The notes: generated by a model not told the origin, from the letters alone. Counted from the stretch's first letter, positions 21,688-31,783 are shown. The stretch: DNA of 45,471 bases from Burkholderiales bacterium (GCA_019509985.1 JAEKLF010000067.1:1-45471); one strand, 5' to 3'. Numbers and translations: made by a program.

Positions 21688-22634
21688 CCGCCATGAGCGC
21701 CCTGCCCCGCATCGACAACTACCTGCCGCCCGCCGCGCCAGCGGCGCCCAAGGCCACCCAGTCAACCCCGCTCACCCATGTGGGCCAGGGCGTGACGCCG
21801 CTGCCGCTGCCACTGCCGGCCTGCGCCGCACCCAGTCTGTGGCAACGCTTCTGGCAGGGCCGTGGCGCCACGGTACTGATGGGGGTGATCTCCATTGCCA
21901 GCGTGCTGCTGTTCTGGCAACTGGCCACGCAATACAAGCTCGACGCCTACATCCGCTTCAACAACATCCCGACGCCGGCGCAGGTGATGGAGAAGGTGAT
22001 CGAGGTCAACAGCAGCCCGAAGTTCATCACCAACATTGGCATCAGCGTGCGGCGCATCCTGCTGGGCTTCCTGGCGGCAACCGTTCTGGGCGTTGGCCTG
22101 GGCGTGGTGATCGGGCGCTACCGCTGGGCGCGGGCGCTGGCCATGCCGGCGCTGGAGGTGTTCCGTCCCATCCCGGCCATCGCCTGGGTGCCGATGTCCA
22201 TCATGCTGTGGCCCGACAACGAGGTGAGCATCGTCTTCATCACCTTCCTCGGCGCCTTCTTCCCCATCCTGCTCAACACCGTGCATGGCGTCGAGGCCAT
22301 CGACCCGGTCCTGCTGCGCGCGGCGCGCACACTGGGCGCCGGCGAGGCCAGCCTGCTGCGGCACGTGGTGCTGCCCGGCGCCCTGCCCCACATCTTCACG
22401 GGCCTGGCGGTGGGCATGGGCGTGGCCTGGGTGTCGCTGATCGCCGCCGAGATGATCTCCGGGCAGTTCGGCATCGGCTACTTCACCTGGGAGGCCTATT
22501 CGCTGATCAGCTACGCCGAGATCGCGCTCGGCATGATCACCATCGGCGTGCTGGGCCTGCTGTGCAGCGGTGCCATCCGGCTGCTGGCCAAGCTCGTCAT
22601 GCCCTGGCAGGCCCATTCAACCGGAGCACCGTGA
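21684..22634 (+). CDS. ABC transporter permease (SsuC/TauC-like)
   Basis: This 316-aa inner-membrane permease has a long Pro/Ala-rich cytoplasmic N terminus (1-55), then about six or seven helices with the BPD-type EAA loop RAARTLGAGEASLLRHVVLPGALPHIFTG. The family is that of nitrate, sulfonate and taurine importers. The ATG overlaps the preceding stop (ATGA); a second ATG at 21693 is also possible. It forms the channel for the substrate delivered by the NosL-fused binding protein and pairs with the ATPase encoded next. Confidence 0.92.
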   Translation: MTAMSALPRIDNYLPPAAPAAPKATQSTPLTHVGQGVTPLPLPLPACAAPSLWQRFWQGRGATVLMGVISIASVLLFWQLATQYKLDAYIRFNNIPTPAQVMEKVIEVNSSPKFITNIGISVRRILLGFLAATVLGVGLGVVIGRYRWARALAMPALEVFRPIPAIAWVPMSIMLWPDNEVSIVFITFLGAFFPILLNTVHGVEAIDPVLLRAARTLGAGEASLLRHVVLPGALPHIFTGLAVGMGVAWVSLIAAEMISGQFGIGYFTWEAYSLISYAEIALGMITIGVLGLLCSGAIRLLAKLVMPWQAHSTGAP

Positions 22635-23500
22635 TGGACATGACCGTGGCATCTCAGGGCCGCGTCGACGTGCGCGACCTGCACATCCGTTTCCAAAGCA
22701 AAGGCCGGGACTTCGAGGCCGTGCGCGCGGCCAACGTGCATGTGCGGCCGGGCGAGTTCGTGTCGCTGATCGGGCCGTCGGGCTGCGGCAAGTCGACGCT
22801 GCTGAACGCGGTGGCCGGCTTCCTCAAACCCAGTGGCGGCCAGGTGCTGCTGGACGGCCAGCGCATCACCGGCCCCGGCTCCGACCGCGGCGTGGTGTTC
22901 CAGCAGTACTCGCTGTTCCCGTGGATGACGGTGCGTGCGAACGTGGAGTTCGGCCTGCGCATGAAGGGTGCCTCGGCCAGCGACCGCGAGGCGCAGGCGC
23001 GCACGCTGCTGGGCCTGGCGGGGCTGCTGGCCTTTGAGAACCACTACCCCGACCAGCTCTCCGGCGGCATGAAGCAGCGCGTGGGCATCGTGCGGGCGCT
23101 GGCCACCAGCCCGCAGGTGCTGTTGATGGACGAACCCTTTGGCGCGCTCGACTCGCAGACCCGCGTGGTCATGCAGGAGATCCTGACCAATATGTGGCAG
23201 CGCCTGCGCATCTCGGTGCTCTTCATCACGCACGACATCGAGGAGGCGGTGTTCCTCTCCGACCGCATCTACGTCATGACGGCGCGCCCCGGGCGCATCA
23301 AGGCCGAGCTCGACGTGCCGCTGCCGCGGCCGCGCACCGCCGAAATGACGTCGTCGCCCGAGTTCGCCGCCATGGTGAAGCAGATCAAGGGCCTGATCCG
23401 CGAGGAGAGCATCGCCGCGATGGGCGGCGAGCTGAGCGACGGCGGCCTCGTGGGCCTGAGCACCGAGGTCGGCCCGCAGGGCGTCGGCCACCTGGTCTAG
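22634..23500 (+). CDS. ABC transporter ATP-binding protein (SsuB/TauB-like)
   Basis: This 288-aa nucleotide-binding subunit has a Walker A (GPSGCGKST, 47-55), Q-loop ([11 protein letters not shown]), signature LSGGMKQR near 142, Walker [12 protein letters not shown] near 163 and the H-loop [14 protein letters not shown]. This is the pattern of the nitrate/sulfonate/taurine class. The start is ATG 22634, which shares a base with the permease stop (TGATG). About 30 Gly-rich residues at the C terminus go beyond the usual end and have no evident function. It powers import with the two preceding products. Confidence 0.94.
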   Translation: MDMTVASQGRVDVRDLHIRFQSKGRDFEAVRAANVHVRPGEFVSLIGPSGCGKSTLLNAVAGFLKPSGGQVLLDGQRITGPGSDRGVVFQQYSLFPWMTVRANVEFGLRMKGASASDREAQARTLLGLAGLLAFENHYPDQLSGGMKQRVGIVRALATSPQVLLMDEPFGALDSQTRVVMQEILTNMWQRLRISVLFITHDIEEAVFLSDRIYVMTARPGRIKAELDVPLPRPRTAEMTSSPEFAAMVKQIKGLIREESIAAMGGELSDGGLVGLSTEVGPQGVGHLV

Positions 23501-23508
23501 GAGCCGCC

Positions 23509-23820
23509 ATGCCCACCTACACCGACACGGTGCCCACCCAGGTGGTGTGGCACCAGGCCAGCGGCATGCTGCAACTGGGCTGGGCCGACGGCCGCGACGC
23601 GCGCTTCACGGCCGCGCAACTGCGCTCGGCCTGCAAGTGCGCGGGCTGCGAGAAGCACCGCCGCGACGGCCACCCGCTGGCCGCGCCCGCCGACACGGCG
23701 CTCACCGGCATCCACCCGGTCGGCGAGAGCGGCTTGCAGTTCGTCTTCAGCGACGGCCACGACCGCGGCATCTATCCCTGGCCCTATCTCCACCAACTTG
23801 CCTTGGAGCCTTGCGCATGA
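23509..23820 (+). CDS. DUF971 (gamma-butyrobetaine hydroxylase N-terminal-like) protein
   Basis: This 103-aa single-domain protein of the DUF971 family shows VVWHQASGMLQLGWADG, the cysteine cluster LRSACKCAGCEKHR (Cys at 42, 44 and 47 by eye) and the late FVFSDGHDRGIYPWPYLHQL. This domain occurs alone, at the N terminus of gamma-butyrobetaine dioxygenases, and fused to the iron-sulfur carrier HCF101/Mrp, so a metal or Fe-S role is plausible. It may assist cluster assembly in the ferredoxins or AprB-like subunit; this is inference. GGAG precedes the ATG and its stop overlaps the reductase start (ATGA at 23817). Confidence 0.85.
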   Translation: MPTYTDTVPTQVVWHQASGMLQLGWADGRDARFTAAQLRSACKCAGCEKHRRDGHPLAAPADTALTGIHPVGESGLQFVFSDGHDRGIYPWPYLHQLALEPCA

Positions 23821-24590
23821 GCAACCTCTTCGACGCCCAGGTGCTGGACGTCCGCCACTGGACCGACCGGCAGTTCTCCTTCACCTGCACGCGCGACCCG
23901 GCCTTTCGCTTCCAGAGCGGCCAGTTCACGATGCTGGGCCTGATGGTGGACGGCAAGCCGCTGCTGCGCGCCTACAGCGTCGTCAGCCCGCACTGGGAGG
24001 AGACGCTGGAGTTCCTCAGCATCAAGGTGCCGGACGGCCCGCTGACGTCGCGGCTGCAGCACATCCAGGCCGGCGACACGGTGCACATCGGCCGCAAGGC
24101 CTCGGGCACCCTGCTGACGCAAAACCTGCTGCCGGGACGCTATCTCTACCTGCTGTCCACCGGCACCGGCGTCGCGCCCTTCATGGCCATGATCCGGGAC
24201 CCCGAGGTCTACGAGCAGTACGACAAGGTCATCCTCGTGCACGGCTGCCGCCAGGTGGCGGAACTGGCCTACGAAGACGTCATCACCCGCGAGCTGCCCG
24301 ACAACGAATACTTCGGCGACCAGGTGCGCGACAAGCTCATCTACTACCCCATCGTCACGCGCGAGCCCTTCCGCAACCAGGGCCGCATTCCCGTGCTGAT
24401 GCAGACCGGCAAGCTGGCCAGCGACATCGGCCTGCCGCCGCTGTGCGTGGAGAACGATCGCTTCATGCTGTGCGGCAGCCCCGAGATGCTGCGCGACACG
24501 CGCGTGCTCTTCGACGAGATGGGGCTGGCCGAGGGCAATATGAGCCACCCCGGCCATTTCGTCATCGAGCGCGCCTTCGTCGAGAAGTAG
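23817..24590 (+). CDS. fpr: Ferredoxin--NADP(+) reductase
   Basis: This 257-aa FAD protein of the bacterial Fpr class transfers electrons between NADPH and ferredoxin. It shows the FAD motif RAYS (51-54), the segment LSIKVPDGPLTSRLQH, the pyrophosphate loop STGTGVAPFMAM and the CGSPEMLRDT motif, with a C-terminal FVEK as in subclass I reductases. Its length is typical. It is translationally coupled to the DUF971 gene. In context it would supply reducing power through the two ferredoxins to the AprA-like flavoprotein, or drain electrons from it. The housekeeping fpr of the cell may be elsewhere. Confidence 0.92.
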   Translation: MSNLFDAQVLDVRHWTDRQFSFTCTRDPAFRFQSGQFTMLGLMVDGKPLLRAYSVVSPHWEETLEFLSIKVPDGPLTSRLQHIQAGDTVHIGRKASGTLLTQNLLPGRYLYLLSTGTGVAPFMAMIRDPEVYEQYDKVILVHGCRQVAELAYEDVITRELPDNEYFGDQVRDKLIYYPIVTREPFRNQGRIPVLMQTGKLASDIGLPPLCVENDRFMLCGSPEMLRDTRVLFDEMGLAEGNMSHPGHFVIERAFVEK

Positions 24591-24598
24591 TCCTGAGC

Positions 24599-25651
24599 AT
24601 GCTGGCCCGCGCCGCCTTCTTCGACGCCCCGGGGCAGACCTTGCGGCGCGTCTGGCCAGGTTGGGCCACCTGTGTGCTGATCGCATTGGCAGCCTCCTTC
24701 GTGGCCGCGCTGTACCAGGGCCCGCCCATGCTCTACGCGCTGCTGTTCGGCACCGCCCTGCACTGCCAGAGCCCAGAGGACCGCACGGCGGCCGGCGTGG
24801 ACTTCTGCAGCCGCACGCTGCTGCGCCTGGGCGTCGGGCTGCTGGGTGCGCGCATCAGCTGGGAGCAGGTCGCGGGCCTGGGCTGGCCGACGGTACTCGT
24901 CGTGCTGGGCGCTGTCGCCACCACGCTGTTGTGCGGTTGGTGGGGCGCCAAGGCCTTGCGCCTGCCGTGGGCCGTCGGCGTGCTGGCCGGCGGGGCCACG
25001 GCCATCTGTGGCGCGTCAGCAGCGCTGGCCATCGGCGCCGTGTTGCCGCGAGCACCGGACGGTGAGACGCCCAACGAACATCATGCCCTCGTCGTGGCGG
25101 TGATGGCCACGCTGCTGTCGACCGCGGCCATGGTCGCCTACCCGCTGATCGCACGACATCTGCAGCTGTCGGACACCGGCGCCGGCCTCTTCATCGGCGG
25201 CAGCATCCACGACGTGGCCCAAGTGGTGGTGGCCGGCTATTCGATCTCGCCGAAGGCCGGCGATGTGGCCTCCCTCGTGAAACTGCTGCGCGTGAGCCTG
25301 CTCGTCGTGGTGGTGCTGGGCGTCTCCATCGCCTGTCGCGCATCGACAGCCCGGGCTGAGTGCAAGTCACCACCGATGGTGATGCGCGTCGGTGGGCTGG
25401 TGCCCGGCTTTCTGTGGCTGTTCGTCGCGCTGGCGGCGCTCAACTCCCTGGGCTGCCTGCGGACGGTACAAGACCAGCTCAACCTCGCCTCCCGCGCCTG
25501 CCTGATGCTGGGCGTGGCCGGCCTGGGCATGAAGACTTCCTTCCCTCACCTCGCCAGCGCAGGTTGGCGGGTCATCCTGCTGATGGTGGCGACAAGCGTA
25601 TGGCTCGCAGGCATTTTGCTTGGCACCACCTGGGGATTGGGGTCGTATTGA
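24599..25651 (+). CDS. YeiH-family putative sulfate/sulfite exporter
   Basis: This 350-aa integral membrane protein has about 10 helices and belongs to the YeiH / putative sulfate exporter (PSE) family. Marks are LRLGVGLLGARISWEQV, the GGATAICGASAALAIGAV loop, the GGSIHDVAQVVVAGYSIS segment and the final LGVAGLGMKTSF helix. Relatives (TauZ and others) are proposed to export sulfite or sulfate released during taurine and sulfonate dissimilation. Its place after an ABC importer and redox genes supports removal of an inorganic sulfur product. ATG 24599 follows the reductase stop by 8 bases with no strong Shine-Dalgarno. It is the last gene of the operon. Substrate assignment is inference. Confidence 0.85.
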   Translation: MLARAAFFDAPGQTLRRVWPGWATCVLIALAASFVAALYQGPPMLYALLFGTALHCQSPEDRTAAGVDFCSRTLLRLGVGLLGARISWEQVAGLGWPTVLVVLGAVATTLLCGWWGAKALRLPWAVGVLAGGATAICGASAALAIGAVLPRAPDGETPNEHHALVVAVMATLLSTAAMVAYPLIARHLQLSDTGAGLFIGGSIHDVAQVVVAGYSISPKAGDVASLVKLLRVSLLVVVVLGVSIACRASTARAECKSPPMVMRVGGLVPGFLWLFVALAALNSLGCLRTVQDQLNLASRACLMLGVAGLGMKTSFPHLASAGWRVILLMVATSVWLAGILLGTTWGLGSY

Positions 25652-26057
25652 GTGGCGCCGGTGTCGGCGCAATGAGCGCGGAGTGCTGGCTTGCAATTGG
25701 GGCTTGAGCACATTGCTGGACTGCCAGGCCCCTTTGGGTCCTAAACCGCCTGGGCAAAGGCCGGGACGGCATTCACGTCCTTCGATGGAGATCGACGCTC
25801 ACGACCTTCACTCGTAGCGCAGGAAACTTGAGTGTGGGAACGTTCAGCTTGTCGGCCGCCAGACGCCGGCAGGTGACACGCGAAAGGCCGGGCTGGTCGG
25901 CGATGGCGCGAGAAGCGCCGCGAGACAGGTCCGGCCCCTCGGGGCGAGCCTGTATCAGTTCATCTTTCCGCGCTGTGGATGCGCGCGGGTCATGTCCGTC
26001 GACTTGACGTCTAGAAAGCTCCTATGACCTGCGAGCACAACGGTGACGTCGGGCGAC
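25652..26057. other. 406-bp intergenic region with a start-less coding relic
   Basis: There is no complete gene. On the minus strand a frame of 83 codons (26021 down to a stop at 25773-25775) lacks any ATG or GTG start but reads like a helix-turn-helix segment (LSRGASRAIADQPGLSRVT then CRRLAADKLNVP), similar in pattern to the C-terminal DNA-binding part of resolvases or transposases. It may be the remnant of a mobile-element gene. A small GCGCC/GGCGC hairpin without T-tract (25655-25670) follows the exporter stop. Confidence 0.4.
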
Positions 26058-26312
26058 TTACTGCGGCTGCCCTTCAGTAAACGGAGGAATGCCTTCGATG
26101 GCGTGATGCGCGGCCTCGGTCGCGTAATTCAACGCCTCCGCGGGAGTCGCCCAGGCGTTGTCCATGGCCGGCCGATAAGCGTCATCCGCGCCAACCCGGT
26201 CCAAGGCAGTCGAGTCCAAGATGGTGAAGCGTCCGACGAAAAGCTCTCCCTTCGGAAAAGCCTCAACCTTGAAGCGGATGCCGTTGTGAACGTCGATGAT
26301 GCTTTCGGCCAT
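26058..26312 (-). CDS. Small hypothetical protein
   Basis: This 84-aa acidic protein has no signal peptide or membrane segment. Its pattern is a beta-rich first half (IDVHNGIRFKVEAFPKGELFVGRFTIL) and a helical second half (PAEALNYATEAAHHAIE). A strong AGGAAGG sits about 6 bases before the ATG, which supports real translation. The form recalls small proteins of Burkholderiales with a conserved strand-strand-helix layout, but I do not recognise the family. It stands alone; neighbours are the SDR gene on the same strand upstream (higher coordinates) and a decayed stretch downstream. Confidence 0.6.
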   Translation of the reverse strand: MAESIIDVHNGIRFKVEAFPKGELFVGRFTILDSTALDRVGADDAYRPAMDNAWATPAEALNYATEAAHHAIEGIPPFTEGQPQ

Positions 26313-26381
26313 GTTCGTCCTTCCTGCGCGCGGCGCGCGTGCTCAATTCATGCGTTCATCCGCATTGCGGAGACCGCTTGA

Positions 26382-26425
26382 TTTCTGCGGGAGATGCAGT
26401 TCCTTTCTGCGGGAGATGCAGTTCC
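26382..26425. repeat. 22-bp tandem repeat, two exact copies
   Basis: Bases 26382-26403 and 26404-26425 are identical 22-bp units (TTTCTGCGGGAGATG followed by CAGTTCC). They lie in the 279-bp non-coding gap between the small hypothetical gene and the SDR gene. Function unknown; it could be a slipped-strand duplication. Confidence 0.85.
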
Positions 26426-26591
26426 GCACAGACAAAGCGATAGAGCGATGAGCATCGGACACCTCGTCGATCGACCGATGTAGGACGAGACCACCTTTTC
26501 CGTCGAGCACCGCAGTTCGGGCCAACGGGAACGACGCCTCCGTTGACCGCGTGCAAGAGCCTTGCCGGGTTGAATCCGCACTGGCTCGGGC

Positions 26592-27398
26592 TCAGCCCAG
26601 GCCCAGCGACTTGCGCAGGCTCTTGTCGACCGGGCCCGCCGGCATGAAGCGGCGAAGCTTGCTCAGCAGGGAGGCCTGGCCCGGCGGCGTGCGCCGCATC
26701 CGCCAGGGCCCGAATGCCGCTTCGACGATGGTGTTGGCCACCGCCGCCGGTTCGTCGCCGGCGCTGACGTTGGCGGAGACGGCATGCAGGACGGCCTTGC
26801 GCTCCCGGTCGTAGTCATCAATCGACGTCGCCGCCTGCGGCGAGTTGGCTTCCAGGTTCGTCTTCGTATAGAACGGCTGGACCAAGGTCACGCGGATGCC
26901 GAACTGGCGCACTTCGTGATCCAGTGATTCCGACAAGCCCTCGACGGCATGCTTGGACGCCGCGTAGACGCCCATGTAGGGCGCAGGCAGGAAGCCCAGC
27001 ACCGAGCTCACGTTGATGATGCGGCCCCGCCGCTGAGTCCGCATGTGAGGCAGGACCGCCTGCGAGACCCTGAGGGTGCCCAGCACGTTGGTGTCGAACA
27101 GGGCGGCCGCCTCTGCGGGCGTGGTCTCCTCCACTGCGCCGACCATGTTGAAGCCGGCGTTGTTGACGAGGACGCCGATGCGATCCGCGCGATTGATGAC
27201 GTTCAGCACGCCGGCGAGAACCGAAGCGTCGCTGCGAACGTCCATCTCGACCAGCTCGACGCCGGTGGTCGGGATGGCTTTCTCGAGGTTGCGCACGGTG
27301 CCGAAGACGCGGCATCCGCGCGCGACGAACTTCTTTGCCGTGGCGAGTCCGATGCCGGATGAAACGCCAGTGATCAGAACGACGGGTTGGTGGGTCAT
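26592..27398 (-). CDS. SDR family oxidoreductase
   Basis: This 268-aa classical short-chain dehydrogenase has the NAD(P) motif TGVSSGIG at 10-17, NNAG near 92, the catalytic Ser in NVSS and YAASK. The motif spacing and the [11 protein letters not shown] segment resemble oxidoreductases of the retinol-dehydrogenase-like group in bacteria. The substrate is unknown. ATG 27398 starts [11 protein letters not shown], the usual beginning; the frame extends to 27584 without a family match. It follows the RND pump gene by 109 bases on the same strand, so it may be the distal gene of the efflux operon under TetR control. Confidence 0.85.
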   Translation of the reverse strand: MTHQPVVLITGVSSGIGLATAKKFVARGCRVFGTVRNLEKAIPTTGVELVEMDVRSDASVLAGVLNVINRADRIGVLVNNAGFNMVGAVEETTPAEAAALFDTNVLGTLRVSQAVLPHMRTQRRGRIINVSSVLGFLPAPYMGVYAASKHAVEGLSESLDHEVRQFGIRVTLVQPFYTKTNLEANSPQAATSIDDYDRERKAVLHAVSANVSAGDEPAAVANTIVEAAFGPWRMRRTPPGQASLLSKLRRFMPAGPVDKSLRKSLGLG

Positions 27399-27507
27399 GA
27401 AGATCTCGTTTGACTGATGAATGAAGGCGAAGCGCGGCCCCACGCGTGGAACCGCACGCGCGGCGTCTCGTCGTTTGCGTGCCGCGGGCGGAGCGGCAGC
27501 CGCCGAA

Positions 27508-30500
27508 TCAGGCGGTGGGGCTGGGTGATTCGCCCGCCTGGGCATGGCTGGCCGGCAGGGCACCGGTCGCCGCCCTGTCTCCACCTGGGCGTATTCGGAA
27601 CCAGATCGAATACATCGCCGGCAGGAAGACGAGCGTCAGGACCGTCCCCGCCAGCGTGCCGCCGATGAGGGTGTAGGCAAGGGTTCCCCAGAACACCGAG
27701 TGGGTCAGTGGGATGAAGGCGAGGATCGCCGCCAGCGCCGTCAGGATCACTGGCCGCGCCCGTTGCACGGTGGCCTCCACCACTGCCTGGAAAGGGCGCA
27801 GACCGGCCTGCTCGTTCTGGTGGATCTGCCCGATGAGGATCAGCGTGTTGCGCATCAGGATGCCCGACAACGCAATCAGGCCCACCAGCGCATTGATCCC
27901 GAACGGCTGGTGGAACACGATCAGCGTCGGCACGACACCGATCAGTCCGAGCGGGCTGGTCAGGAAGACCATCACCATGGCGGCCAGAGAGCGGACCTGC
28001 AGCACCAGGATCAGCAGCGTGACGGCCAGCATGATCGGGAAAATCGGCAGCATCGCGACCGTCGCCTTGCCCGACTCCTCGATGGAGCCTGCTTCCTCGA
28101 TCTTGTAGCCACTCGGCAGCTTGTCCATGATGGGCTTGAGCTGCTGGGTGATGGCGTTGGACACATCCGGCGGCTGCAGGTCTTCGGCGATGTCGCCGCG
28201 GACCGTGATCGTCGGCATCCGGTCGCGCCGGCGCATGACGGGTTCTTCCATGCCCACGTCGACGGCGCCGACCTGCGAGAGCGGGATGCGCTGGCCGTTG
28301 GCGCCGGCCAGCGTGAAGTCACCGATACGCGCGGGGTCGAGCCGCACATCGCCAGCCGAACGCGCGACCACCTGGACCGTGCGGATGTCTTCGCGAACGG
28401 TCGTGATCGGCACGCCGCTGAGCAGGAATTGCAGTTGCTGCGCCACGGAGCTGGACGTCAGGCCCACCGCCTGCAGGCGGTCTTGCTGCAACGTCAAGTG
28501 CAGCGTCGGCGTCCGCGTGCCCCAGTCCGTATTGACCGTCCGCATCATGGGGCTGGCGTCCATGACTTGCTGGACCTCCGCGGCGACCTTCCGGAGAACG
28601 TCGGGGTCGGGGCCTGTCACCCGGTACGCCACAGGGAACGGCGAGTAGGGACCGAACACGAGCTGGGTGACGCGCAAGCGGGCCTCGGGCGCCAGGCCGT
28701 CGGATATGGCCTGGCGCAGCCGGTACTTCAGCGCCTCGCGCTCTTGCTGACTGTCGGTTCGCACGACGATCTTGGCGAACGACGGGTCGGGCAGCTCGGG
28801 CGCCATCGAGAAATAGAAGCGCGGCGCGCCCTGTCCCACGTAGGCGGTGACGATCTTGGCTTCCGCCTGCTTGGCCAGCCATGCCTCGACCTTGGCGGCC
28901 GTGACACTCGTCTGGCTGATGGCCGTGCCATAGGGCATCTGCACCTCGACCAGGACCTCCGGCCGATCCGAGATGGGGAAGAACTGCTTCTTCACCACGG
29001 ACATGCCGAGCACGGACAGCACGAACAGCCCCACGACCGAGCCGGCGACCCACCACTTGCGCGCGATGACGCGCCCGAGCGTTGCACGGAATCGGTTGTA
29101 GCGCGGCGTGTCGTACAGCGCCCCGTGTCCGCCTTCCACCGTCTTGAAGTCCGGCAGCAGCTTGACGCCAAGGTAAGGCGTGAAGAACACCGCGACCACC
29201 CAGGACGCGATCAGCGCGATGCCGACGATCCAGAACATATTGCTGGTGTATTCGCCGGCCGTGGATCGCGCGAAGCCGTTGGGCATGAAGCCGACCGCAG
29301 TGACCAAGGTGCCCGAAAGCATCGGCGCCGCCGTGTGGCTCCAGGCATAGGCCGAGGCGGCCAGGCGGCTGTAGCCTTCCTCCATCTTCACCACCATCAT
29401 CTCGATGGCGATGATGGCGTCATCGACCAGCAGGCCGAGCGCCAGGATGAGTGAGCCCAACGTGATGCGATCGAAGTTCTTGCCCGTCGCCAGCATCACG
29501 ACGAACACCGCTGCCAGCGTCAAGGGCACGGCAGCGGCCACGACGACGCCGACGCGCCAGCCCATGCTGACGAAGCACACCACCAGCACCACCCCCAGTG
29601 CGGCGAAGAACTTCATCATGAACTCGTCGACCGCCGCGCTGATGTTCACGGCCTGGTCGGTGACCTTGGTGAGGCTGATGCCCGTCGGCAGTTCGGCATT
29701 GATGCCCTTGATCTCGCCGTCGAGCGCCTTGCCGAGATCCAGGCCATTCCAGCCGTCGCGCATGACGATGCCGAGCAGCAGCGCCGGCTCGCCGCCATTG
29801 CGGATCAGGAAGCTCGCCGGGTCCTCGTAGCCCCGCTTGACGGTGGCGATGTCCGACAGCTTCAGCGTGCGGCCTTGCGCCATCACGGGTGTGTCCCGGA
29901 TCTTCTGCAGATCGTCGAAAGCGCCGTCGACACGGATGAAGACCTCGGGCCCTTTTGTCTCAACAGAGCCCGCGGGCGTCAGCGCGTTCTGGCCGTTCAG
30001 CGCCGCAAACACGTCCTGAGGGCTGAGCCCCAAGGTGGCGATGCGCTCGTGGGAGAACTCGACAAAGATGCGTTCCGACTGCTCGCCGACGATGTTGACC
30101 TTCTTGACGCCCGGTACGTGCAGCAGCCGCTGGCGCAACCTCTCGGCGTCACGCACGAGCGCGCGCTGCGGTTCGCCCCTGGCCTTCAGCGCGTACAGCG
30201 CGAAGGTCACGTCCGAGTACTCGTCGTTGACGAAAGGCCCGATCACGCCCGGCGGGAGGTTCCTGATCTCATCGCCCACCTTCTTGCGGGCCTGATAGAA
30301 CTCCTCCTGCACATCGCCGGGCGGCGTCTTGTCGAGCAGCGTCAGCGTCGTGAAGGCAAGGCCCGGCCGCGTGTAGGTCTCGGTTCGGTCGTACCAGCGC
30401 AGCTCCTGCATGCGCTTCTCGATCTTCTCGGCGACCTGGTCCTGCATCTCCTGTGCGGTGGCGCCTGGCCAGGCCGTGATGATGGTCATCACCTTGATCG

Positions 30501-30636
30501 TGAAGGCCGGGTCCTCGGCGCGGCCGAGCCTGAAGAACGACATCACGCCGGCCAGCGAGATCAACAGCAGCAGGAAGACGGTGATGGCGCGCTCACGGAC
30601 CGCGAGCGCCGACAGGTTGAAGCGGCTTTCGCTCAC
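27508..30636 (-). CDS. RND efflux pump, inner-membrane transporter (HAE1 family)
   Basis: This 1042-aa proton-driven multidrug exporter belongs to the hydrophobe/amphiphile RND family. It has the N-terminal transmembrane helix ([18 protein letters not shown]), the porter domain PN motif region with [14 protein letters not shown], the proton-relay helix [12 protein letters not shown] with the paired aspartates, and the second-half repeat ending in [14 protein letters not shown]. Length is normal. It is encoded directly after the membrane-fusion lipoprotein with a 4-base overlap (30633-30636). Expected partners are that lipoprotein and the outer-membrane factor at 32529. The substrate is unknown; solvent, antibiotic or aromatic export are all possible. 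Confidence 0.93.
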   Translation of the reverse strand: MSESRFNLSALAVRERAITVFLLLLISLAGVMSFFRLGRAEDPAFTIKVMTIITAWPGATAQEMQDQVAEKIEKRMQELRWYDRTETYTRPGLAFTTLTLLDKTPPGDVQEEFYQARKKVGDEIRNLPPGVIGPFVNDEYSDVTFALYALKARGEPQRALVRDAERLRQRLLHVPGVKKVNIVGEQSERIFVEFSHERIATLGLSPQDVFAALNGQNALTPAGSVETKGPEVFIRVDGAFDDLQKIRDTPVMAQGRTLKLSDIATVKRGYEDPASFLIRNGGEPALLLGIVMRDGWNGLDLGKALDGEIKGINAELPTGISLTKVTDQAVNISAAVDEFMMKFFAALGVVLVVCFVSMGWRVGVVVAAAVPLTLAAVFVVMLATGKNFDRITLGSLILALGLLVDDAIIAIEMMVVKMEEGYSRLAASAYAWSHTAAPMLSGTLVTAVGFMPNGFARSTAGEYTSNMFWIVGIALIASWVVAVFFTPYLGVKLLPDFKTVEGGHGALYDTPRYNRFRATLGRVIARKWWVAGSVVGLFVLSVLGMSVVKKQFFPISDRPEVLVEVQMPYGTAISQTSVTAAKVEAWLAKQAEAKIVTAYVGQGAPRFYFSMAPELPDPSFAKIVVRTDSQQEREALKYRLRQAISDGLAPEARLRVTQLVFGPYSPFPVAYRVTGPDPDVLRKVAAEVQQVMDASPMMRTVNTDWGTRTPTLHLTLQQDRLQAVGLTSSSVAQQLQFLLSGVPITTVREDIRTVQVVARSAGDVRLDPARIGDFTLAGANGQRIPLSQVGAVDVGMEEPVMRRRDRMPTITVRGDIAEDLQPPDVSNAITQQLKPIMDKLPSGYKIEEAGSIEESGKATVAMLPIFPIMLAVTLLILVLQVRSLAAMVMVFLTSPLGLIGVVPTLIVFHQPFGINALVGLIALSGILMRNTLILIGQIHQNEQAGLRPFQAVVEATVQRARPVILTALAAILAFIPLTHSVFWGTLAYTLIGGTLAGTVLTLVFLPAMYSIWFRIRPGGDRAATGALPASHAQAGESPSPTA

Positions 30637-31751
30637 GGGTGGCTCCCGTTGTTCGCGGCAGCTACTTTCTGATCCATCACCCGGACCTGCGCGCCCTCCC
30701 GCAGCAGATGCGCGCCGAGCGCGACGACCGTTTCGCCGCGCTTGAGCCCGCCCACAACCTGCGCCCGGTCATCGTCGACACGCTTGATCGTGACCGGGCG
30801 CCATGTGACCTTGGTCGGCGAACTGCTCACGACCCACACGCCCGGGCCTTTGCCGGCGTCGAACACCGACGCGATCGGCACCTGCAAGGCCGGTTGCCCG
30901 GTGGATGACTCGGCCGGCGTTTGCACCGTGACCGTGGCGCCCAGCGGGGCGTTGGCCAGTGCACCGTCCAGTACGTAGCGGGCTTCGAACGTGCGGGTGA
31001 GCCGGTCGGCCGCGCTCGAAAGCTGTCTAAGCTTGACGGGGCTGCCGGCGCCCTCGTTGCCGAACAGCCGGGCTTCGGCTTTCGATCCGATCGCCGGGCG
31101 CAATGTCTCCGGCAGCTGGACGACGGCCTCGCGATGGCCCGCGTGGGCCAGGCGGACCACCGGCTGTCCCGCCCCCACCACCTGGCCGGGTTCGGCCAGC
31201 GTTTCGGTGACGACGCCATCGGCGTCGGCGACCAGCTCCGCGTAGCGGCTGGCATTCCGGGCCAGGCCGGCTTGCGCCTCGGCGGCGCTCAGCTGCGCCT
31301 TGGCCGCGTCCGCCGTCGCCTTCGCCTGGTCGTAGGTAGCTGTCGAGATGGCACCGGTGCCGCGCAGATCACGATACCGGAGCTCATCGTCAGCCGTCTG
31401 CTGCGCGCGCGCCCTGGCAGCCGCGACCGCTTCCTGCTGGGCCACGGCGGCCAGCTTCAGGTCCACGGGATCGATGCGCATCAGCAACTGGCCGCGCTTC
31501 ACGGCCTGCCCGGCATCGACCAGGCGTTCCAGCACCTTGCCCGACACCCGGAAGCCCAGGTCGCTTTGCACCCGCGCCGCCACGGTTCCCGTGAAGGACC
31601 GCGATGAACCGGAAGCATCCAGGACAGCTACGGTCCGCACCAGCGGCAGCTGGGTGCGCGCATCCGTGATTGCGGTCGATTCGCCGCAGGCGGCCAGGGC
31701 CAGCGGCAACACGCAGATGAGGGCAGAAAGAGCGAGGCGAGGCCGGCGCAT
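30633..31751 (-). CDS. RND efflux membrane-fusion lipoprotein
   Basis: This 372-aa periplasmic adaptor has a lipoprotein signal (ALAAC, Cys22), a barrel-sandwich/lipoyl half motif (GFRVSGKVLERLVDAGQAVKRGQLLMRID), a coiled-coil hairpin rich in Ala (AAVAQQEAVAAARARAQQ and the AKATADAAKAQL region), the second lipoyl half (ADADGVVTETLAEPGQVVGAG) and a C-terminal beta-barrel with a membrane-proximal domain. This is the HlyD/AcrA type that couples the pump to the outer-membrane channel. It is first in the efflux operon, with a promoter and TetR-type operator directly upstream. Confidence 0.93.
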   Translation of the reverse strand: MRRPRLALSALICVLPLALAACGESTAITDARTQLPLVRTVAVLDASGSSRSFTGTVAARVQSDLGFRVSGKVLERLVDAGQAVKRGQLLMRIDPVDLKLAAVAQQEAVAAARARAQQTADDELRYRDLRGTGAISTATYDQAKATADAAKAQLSAAEAQAGLARNASRYAELVADADGVVTETLAEPGQVVGAGQPVVRLAHAGHREAVVQLPETLRPAIGSKAEARLFGNEGAGSPVKLRQLSSAADRLTRTFEARYVLDGALANAPLGATVTVQTPAESSTGQPALQVPIASVFDAGKGPGVWVVSSSPTKVTWRPVTIKRVDDDRAQVVGGLKRGETVVALGAHLLREGAQVRVMDQKVAAANNGSHP

Positions 31752-31783
31752 GAAGATCCCTTGGACGACGAATCAGGATCTTC

